A stretch of 64,000 bases of DNA from Lutjanus erythropterus. Taxonomy: Eukaryota; Chordata; Actinopteri; Lutjaniformes; Lutjanidae. Below the pieces are notes generated by a model. That model saw nothing but the letters and a program-made list of their open reading frames with translations. It did not search any database and had not been told where the DNA came from. The position numbers and the translations under genes are program-made. The stretch lies in NCBI GenBank assembly GCA_020091685.1, contig CM034594.1, positions 40,680,015 to 40,744,014 of the forward strand. The letters are read 5' to 3'. Below, piece after piece: positions 56,641-64,000 of the stretch. Position 1 is the first letter of the stretch. The number at the start of each line of letters is the position of its first letter.

Positions 56641-58555
56641 AATATGTACCGTGTAAACAATATATTGCATCACTTGTGTAACATCAGAGGAGGAGGGTGT
56701 CAAACATCCAAGCCAGTTTTCAACTATTATCATGATCACCCCAGTAAATAAATGGGTGTGTTGATACCATAGTTACGCACAGTATCAACACAACACACAT
56801 AATAGAGGATTGCACTGCTGTTCAAAACATGCAGGTGTGTTTCCTCTGACACATTTGATTTAATGTTGGTGACTCAGAGATCCTATCGTCGCTAATAACA
56901 CCTCTGTGTCATTATTACAGAGAAAAGAGGCTCTGCTCTGCTGCTGCTGGCATTAAGGCTTATTAAAAGTCATGTTAAACAGCACGTCACTGCCATGTTT
57001 GTCAAAGTTCTTCACAGACCTACATGTTCAAGATCTGACACAAACACGTAGAGCTGTTTCTGTATAGGATTACTTATTCGAAGGATGACAAGTTAATGTT
57101 TAGTGAGTTTTCCACTGTCCTAGTTGGACAGCAGGTCAGAGATCTTCTGTACAGATAGTAGAAGTGAACAACAACCATATGTACATTTTAAAACATAAGA
57201 CATGTACTTTTAGGAAGTTTATGACCATATGTCATTGATAAAGATGCCTCCTGTGTATAACCATGAGTCTAAAAAAATAGGATGTAATGACTTGCAAGAA
57301 GTTTTTGACCTGTTTACAATACAAAGACAAGGTATTTAATCATCAAACTGATTAACTTTGTTGTTTTTTAATTTAATGCCTGCAAAATGTTCCAAAAAAG
57401 TTGTGATTGAAGCAGTTTACCACTGTGATACATCAGCTTTTGTTTAACAACACTTAATAAGTGTTTATGAACTGAGGACACTAATTTTGAAGTTTTGACA
57501 GTAAGTTTCTTTCCAATTTTTGCTTGATAGATGACTTCAAATGCTCAACAGTCCAGGGTTTCTGTCCTATATTTTGGACTCAATAATACACCACACATTT
57601 TCCGTGAGAGACAGGTTTGGACTGCAGGTCAGTCTAGTACCTGAACTCTTTTACTACAAAGACACACTGTTGGAACACGTGCAGAATGCGTCTTCATTGT
57701 CTTGATTAAATTAAGGGATGTCTCTGAAAAAGACGTCATTCGTCGGTCCACAATCTGCATGTACCTTTTAACATTAATGGCGTGTGACAGTTACCCATGA
57801 TGCCCTGGGCGCTCCATACAAACACAGATGTTAGTTTTTGAATCTGGATGGTCCTTTTCCTCTTTAGCCCAGAGGACATGATCATGAGGTCCATGATTTG
57901 TAAAAACAAGGTGAAATGTGGACTCTTTCCACTTTCTGTCAGTCTATTGCAGATGAGCTCAGGCCCAGAGAAGTCTGCAGCGTTTCTGGATAATATCTGA
58001 AAGGAACAGGAACAAACTGTGTTTACTGACAGCAATAATCCAAAGTGTCCCCAGTCTGTGTGGTATCATTTACACAATTATGTGAGTTTTTAATTGGAAA
58101 TGGTTTGAGCAATATGCAACCTTTAAGGGCTCCTTCAAGGTGAGGAGACTGGCTTTTGTGCGCCCCATGACTAAACCTTAGATGCGACAGAGATCACTGC
58201 AAAAGGAAATTTGAGGCAGAGCCCAGCTGACTCCTTATAACCATCTGTATTCTTCAAATGAAGTGCTCATAGACGCCTGCTTTAACAGGAATTCACCTGG
58301 TGCACATGCAGGATTTGAACTCAAGTTTTTTTTTCATTCCTCATGTGGAAACTTCCATCATTTGTCAATTGTACAGATGAGGTCTAAGCTATGATACTGC
58401 ATATCCCAATTTGTACAACTCATCACATCTTGCTCTGATCTATGACATTTGTTTCAAGTGTACCTCATGATCTTCACTAGGATAATGTTGACAGTTTTTA
58501 AAGTCAGTGACTTGGACATTCAGTACATTTGCAGTTCTTCTATTTTTAAAAATTA
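56641..58555. other. Long stretch without supported genes
   Basis: A 99-codon - strand frame at 57736-58035 is unsupported. No transposon ends are recognised. Confidence 0.35.
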
Positions 58556-58904
58556 CACTTTAAAAAAAAAGAAAAAGTTGAGAAAACTCAAAATTTAAAG
58601 GCAATGGACTGCAATAAATTTTTGAATTTTGAGCCCAACTCAAATTCTTAAGTTTTACCAACTACTGATTAAAATATATTTTCAATTAAAACTGATTTTT
58701 CTGGCAATAAAAATAAAAAACAATTAAAAAAAAGTTCAAAGATTCAACTTCACCTGATGAAGAAAAAGGAAATTATCTCAAATGAAGATTATAGGTCATC
58801 AAAACCTTTTAAAGTTTATTTCAACATTTAAGAGTTTGAGTTGGGCTCAAAGCTCAATCTGCTTTGACATTTTACGTCGTCTCAACTATTTTTTTTTTTC
58901 AGTG
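58556..58904. mobile_element. MITE with CACT-A-rich-TTGAG inverted ends
   Basis: The left end CACTTTAAAAAAAAAG then GTTGAGAAAACTCAAAATTT faces the right end, reversed CACTGAAAAAAAAAAATAGTTGAG. Internally GAGCCCAACTCAAATTCTTAAG faces AAGAGTTTGAGTTGGGCTC. About 350 bp; no coding. A diverged copy lies at 45325-45670. Confidence 0.72.
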
Positions 58905-60299
58905 CATATGGCTAATCATTTTGTCTAGCTCTAAATTTGCCTGCAAAAGATGCAAGTAAGGCTTAATTTATCATATTCCATCCGATGACTGAACGGTCTT
59001 GGAACTGCTATTGTCTGGCGACAATTTAGTCTCTGGGGTTAAATGTTTTGGGGTTTCAGGTGCCAAGACTTCCTCTTCTACACACCTGTCAGTCTATACA
59101 TTCTGACTGGCAGCTTGAGACAGAATCACAGAGTTAGATGCTATTCTCTATCAACAGATATCTAGGTATAAACGCAAATAAAAAAAAAAAAGTTAATACC
59201 AAGCTAACTTGTCTCCAGACAATAGCTGATGGGATCTGAGATCGCTCTTCAGCCAATGAATTCTGCTTCTCTTGTTCTCCACTGACTGTTTACCAGCATG
59301 CAACCAAAGCTACACAGCTATAAAAATCCAAAAACAAGCAAGAAAATTGTGGAGCTCATTGTTTTGAGTGCTAGTCAGTAGGTGTGTATTGGCCTAATTT
59401 AACAGAGATCAATATAAAATGTAAGACATTTGTGGCTAAAATGGGAAATAATTGCTTTAGACAGGCTTTTAAATGTTTAAATAGCAGAAGCAATAATCAC
59501 ATTTACCCTTAAATGCCTACAATGATGAAACTGATCCTCAACAAAGTGAATTAAGTGAGTGAAATAATGTAGTGAATTCAAGTACTTGTGTTGCACAGGG
59601 ATTGCAAGTTTTTCCAGAGGCTGAAGTTTGCCAGAAGATAGTTTCATAATAGTAGAAGCATATTTCTCCATCTGGCCACACTGAAGTTGTCGTCAGGACA
59701 GTCTCCAGGCGTTTTAAGTTTTCCGGAGCTGTAACTGATCCAGACTACAACGTGTTAGAGTTCGAAATGGTAGAAGAGAGCGAGACACCTGTACTTTTTT
59801 CTGTTGGGGTAGATTTAATTAGAAATCTTGTGAAGTATGCAGGTGATCCATCAGAGGCTGTCGGGGCCGGGCCTCCTCTCCTCTGCTCCCCTCCCCGCTG
59901 CTAACACATTCTACATATGGAATCTGAGAATGATAAATGGTGCTGGAAGCGGCGAGGCAGTCAAACACCCCTGTCACGCCCACGCTTCTTAATCTCAGCT
60001 CCTCACAGCATCCTCACACCCCTGGTTTCTATCTTTCAACTGCTATAAAGGGCAGCTGTTAGAGGGATGATTAAATTAGCTTTTTCTTTGTCTTATATAA
60101 ACTTTGGTTTTTGTGTTTGGTTAATATTTGGATGTACATGGCAACAAATCGACCAAACTTCAGCACTGTACCACCCATAACTTTCAGCAGGACCACAGAA
60201 GTATGCATTACTCACAGATACTATGATGTTGTGTTTTATTTTCCCAAACCAAAGGGAAATTCTGGCATGTTTCACCTGCCATGTTTCAAATGAAGAGAG
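58905..60299. other. Unannotated stretch
   Basis: A-run near 59180. No gene supported. Short overlapping frames at 60093-60293 run on both strands. Confidence 0.4.
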
Positions 60300-62190
60300 G
60301 TGAGAAGTAACTTATACTCCCTTACTGTATGCAAGTTGATTTTACAGATATCTGTATTTCACTTGAGAATTATTTATTTTTCTGGCAAGTTTTTAATTTC
60401 CCTCCCTACATTTGAACACAAATATCTGTACTTTTTACTTCTTACATTTTCAAAACAGGCTTCTTAATTTAGTTTTAATGGATTTGAGGAGAATTATTGA
60501 TTATTTTTATTTTGCATTGCTGCACATCGTCTTCCCAACTTCAAGACTGATTTCAACTTAAATCGATGAGACAATAACAAAGAAAAGGCGATGTGGTGTA
60601 TCCATCAGTGCAACAAGACAAAAGAAGACGAAAAGAAGTAATAAGACAAAAAAGACATAACAAGACAAAAACACCAAGAGGACATAACATGACAAAAACA
60701 AAGACGTAACAAAACAAAAAAGTCATAACAGAACAAAAAGTCCTCTTGACAGAAGTGACATTGTACCACGTCACACCACCAAACTTTCATAACGCGCAAG
60801 TATAGAATAAGTTTGGGTTTTGTAAGAAAGATGAGAAACATTACTACAAATCAGTTACACAAAGAACATGTCTGACAGCGGAGAACAGAGACAGGAGTCT
60901 GAGCCACAGAGACGTCATGTCACTGTGACAGCAGGTAACACAGAGCATCACTGTTCCTCCACACTGATCAAAACCACAGCACTTTTCAAATGAAACAGAG
61001 CAGCAGATCATCTGCAAAAATACTGATATTTTAAACAGTTTTAAAGTTTGTTCACAGATTCTCATTTAGGCTACATGATCTGATTTACACATGAGACTCA
61101 TAACAAGATGTTAACACCACTTTAATGTCTCCTTCTTTCTGTCTCTATTGTTACTATATTTAGTAAAACTATCAGGATTTGTTTTTGCAACTGAAAGCAC
61201 TCTACAAATGTAGCATTAGTTGAATCAAAATGTAAAGACTGACGCATTGCATTGTCTTGTATTGCATCATATCGTATCATATTGTGACAGAGCTGAATCA
61301 GATCAAACCAAATCGCTGGCCGTTTAAAAATTTCTAAGATGTATTGTGTCATTTAACATGTATCGAGATACAAATCGAATTAGTCTTAGTCATTGAGATA
61401 CACACCCATAGAAACAAGATAAAAAGTTTGTAACAAAAAGTCACAACAACACGAGAGAGATGTAACAAAACAAAAACAAAAAATGTGAGAAGACAAAAAA
61501 GACGCACCAAAAGTTGTAACAAGACAAAATAATAACAAGACAAAAACGAAAAGCTAGAAGACAAAAAAGACAGAAAACAAACACAATGTAAAGACTTAAC
61601 AAAACAAAAATAATATAATGAAACAAAAAAGACATGACTACAGCGATGTGAAAGATGAAACAAGGCTAAAATGACACAAAAATATGGAAATGACAAAAAA
61701 GACGTAACAAAAAAGTTGTAACAAGACAAAAAAGACACTACAGAACAAAAAAGACAACAAAAAGTCACAAGACAAAAAAGTAACCAGACAATAGCCACCT
61801 AAAAGACAAAAAAAGACAGAAGACAAAACAACGTAAAGACACAACCAAACAAAAATAATGTAACGAGATGAAAAACACAAGGAGAATGATGTGAAAGACG
61901 AAACAGGAGTAAAACATGTAAAAATGAGAAAACAATGTAAAAGACATAACAAAAAGATGATAGTCATTACAAGAGACAAAAATGTAACAGGCAGAGAAGG
62001 AGATTCGACCATGGAGAAAAGGTGAGCTTCATTTAGCTTTGCAGAGAAACAGCCAGTACAAATGTTCTTCAGAGGACGACTTTTTACTTTTATACTTTGA
62101 GTACATCTCAGAGCCTGTACTTTTTCACTTTTATTGTAGTAAAGAAATTGAATCTGTACTTCTACTTGAGTAAAGAACTTTAACCCTAAC
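60300..62190 (-). repeat. hAT-like family with variable internal array, copies D/E, possibly one split element
   Basis: On the - strand the proximal blocks (ACTCAAGTAGAAGTACAG, AGTACAGGCTCTGAG, GAACATTTGTACTGG, AAGCTAAATGAAGCTCACC) lie at 62180-62010. A long GTCTTGTTAC / TCTTTTTTGTCTTG array follows to about 61430. A second array (60740-60606) then leads to the distal blocks (GATGGATACACCACATCGCC, AAGTTGAAATCAGTCTTGAAG, AGAAGTAAC) ending near 60300. Between the two arrays about 690 bp (60745-61430) is unrelated. Frames of 149 and 199 codons are array translations. Confidence 0.72.
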
Positions 62191-63414
62191 CTTTGGGGAA
62201 ACAAGGACTCACAGCCAAACAGTGTATATCGGGACAAGCTGTGCAGGCCTCCTACAGCTTTTTACATGACTCATTCAAAGTCCTTCCCTAACTGCACAAC
62301 CTAAAGTAAGAAAGTAGCCCACTGGAACAGCCATTAAAGCTTACTGCATCAGATACCATGTGGGATCATAATGAGTAAAGGAAATTATATGACCAGTTGC
62401 TGGTGTTTGCTTTTGTATTTGAAATGATTGCAATTGAAATGATTAATGTAGAAAAGATTCATGTAGAAATCCAGTTTATTTGGAAAGTTGTGTTCTTTTT
62501 TTTTCCAAAATTACAAATCCAAAGTTAACACAGTTAACAGGGTCAAAATAGCCACATTAATTGGAAATATGGCAGGTTAAAATAGGCTATACCAGAATTT
62601 TTCTTTAAATAACCGCCTACAGACTGAGGTAGAAAACATCTCCACTCTAACTCAATTTGCCATCCATTAGAGACAGAGAATAACTCTTCCACATTCCACA
62701 TTAGATTAAAAGCATTTATGTAATCACATTCTGCTTTTAGTCAGCATTTACTATAAAGGGTATTAGAGCTGCATTTTCTGGGATCTCCTCCAGCAGAACT
62801 TGAATCATTGTTCATGTCACAACAGCCCAAGAGGAGTCTGATAAAGTACCCCCAAGTGTCCTTCGTGGAGGTATTTCCACATTACAGTCAATGGAGCTGA
62901 TGGATTAGAGGCTGGAAGCTGTCAATGAGGGCTGTCTGATGGATGTCCAACTCTGCCACTAGTGTTGTTCAAGTGGAATTCCTGTCTGGAAATCTAAATG
63001 GATTGACCGTCTCACCACTGGAATGATCTAGAGTCGATAATGATCGGTGATGCGTGTCTATGTTGTTTCTTTTGTGGGACTGCTGGTCTATTAACTGTAA
63101 TGTATTGCCACTAACCAGTTAGAGATTTGCCACCACATTATTGATTGTTACAAAATAGATAGGAGCTCTTAACACACCCGTTGTGCAGAAATAAGTCTGC
63201 AGAGTGGAACTAACCAGGATCAGCTTACACAGATGTTGTTTTATGTACTTTTTTCCGTGAATGATCACATCGATACAGTGGTCCTGGGGTGTAGGTATGT
63301 ATGGATGTCTCCCACCATGCATTATTGCAACAGATGTATAGATCTAAGTCCTGTATGTGTGTTCTTGCATTGCTAAAGGTGCTTTTGAGGAAATCTTTGT
63401 GCCAATTTTTTTAT
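62191..63414. other. Unannotated stretch
   Basis: No supported gene, repeat ends or RNA. Confidence 0.4.
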
Positions 63415-63910
63415 CCCCACCAGGCGTAGCCGGGAGGGGACTATGCAATCGCTTCCGTGTGTAAGTGAGTGAGTGAGTGCGTGATCATCAATGGACCTAC
63501 GTCTTGTCCAGAGCTAATCTCAAACACTACTGGACTGATCAGCCTAAATATTTTTGTGCACATCCATGACTATATGCTCAAACACCTCTGGGATTCAGAA
63601 TTTAGGAAAAAAAAAACTTTTCATGACTTTTATGCTTTTATGTTTTAATGACCAGAGGCATTATGCTTTCAGGTCCCCCCATTCTTTTCGATGCAATATC
63701 TCAAGAACGCCTTGAAAGAATTTCTTCAAATTTTGTGGAAATGACCTCTCAGGCAGAAAGATGAAATTATTAAATTTTGGTGGTCAAAGGTCAAGGTCAT
63801 GATGACCTCATGTCTGTCCTGTTCACCTGAAGGCGATGTCTCAGGAACCCTTAGAGGGAATTTCCTCAAACTTGGCTCAAGCGTCAGTGAGGCAGTGATT
63901 CTGTTTTTTG
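63415..63910 (+). repeat. Dispersed repeat, copy 2 of the family at 9939-10480
   Basis: CCCCACCAGGCGTAGCCGGG, a GTGAGTGAGTGAGTG run, GTCTTGTCCAGAGCTAATCTC, TTTTTGTGCACATCCATGAC, ATATCTCAAGAACGCCTTGAA and GGTGGTCAAAGGTCAAGG. It is better preserved at its start than copy 1. Confidence 0.75.
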
Positions 63911-63960
63911 ACTGCTCTGTTTTATATGACCATTGACAACCAACTGCTTGCTCTTCTGCA

Positions 63961-64000
63961 GATATACACCGATCAGGCATAACATTATGACCACCTGCCT
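63961..64000 (+). repeat. Start of another transposon, cut by the window edge
   Basis: ATATACACCGATCAGGCATAAC, then ATTATGACCACCTGCC is a terminus I recall from a common fish DNA repeat. Only about 40 bases are inside the window. Confidence 0.5.

Noticed and set aside
61349-62237. Hydrophobic frames of 149 and 199 codons that look like membrane proteins
   Set aside because: They are Phe/Leu/Cys/Val translations of the T-rich array strand in the variable-array family; no start context or topology pattern.

Overview
This window reads as a teleost fish nuclear genome: an AT-rich intergenic or intronic stretch that is almost entirely transposon-derived, with no host protein-coding gene I can support. 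The evidence is lineage-typical repeats: tRNA-headed SINEs with the 'GTGGTGCAGTGGTTAGCACTG' type head, CAGTGTTGGG and CAGTGGTGG hAT ends, TTAA-flanked piggyBac and Kolobok-like elements, long CA tracts, and minisatellites built on ACAAAGAGACA and GACAAAAAAG words. I see no bacterial, phage or CRISPR features. The species cannot be named from this.

The most gene-like region is a PIF/Harbinger transposon at about 15.34-20.08 kb. It carries two convergent, intron-containing genes. On the + strand is a three-exon DDE transposase related to HARBI1 whose catalytic residues are all readable. On the - strand is a four-exon Myb/SANT-like DNA-binding partner. The partner has two in-frame stops and a frameshift. 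The transposase has one stop just after its last catalytic residue. A perfect 18-bp inverted repeat sits across the transposase's final stop codon, between the two genes.

Left part (0-15 kb): a SINE is split by a hAT element (758-2730) with a perfect 8-bp target duplication. That hAT contains a second hAT-like fragment and part of a piggyBac. A second, complete copy of the same piggyBac lies inverted at 12975-14213. Both copies keep a 48-codon ORF that encodes only the C-terminal cysteine-rich zinc-binding domain of the transposase. Next to it lie the end of an L1-type LINE ORF2 and another SINE.

Middle (20-45 kb): a GGTTCT/AGAACC minisatellite inside a mobile element, two large ACAAAGAGACA minisatellites in opposite orientation, an AT-rich repeat interrupted by a Kolobok-like MITE and a piggyBac end, and copies of a hAT-like family with an internal variable tandem array. 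There is also an inverted-repeat insertion flanked by 14-bp direct repeats near 42.8 kb.

Right part (45-64 kb): a 17-bp perfect inverted repeat at 46.0 kb, a hAT with a second piggyBac family nested inside (50902-53099), paired MITEs, and further copies of the variable-array family. The final 40 bases enter another transposon terminus.

The many short ORFs elsewhere are repeat translations or chance frames and are not annotated as genes. Family names beyond superfamily level are inferences from termini and recalled consensus, not from a database search.
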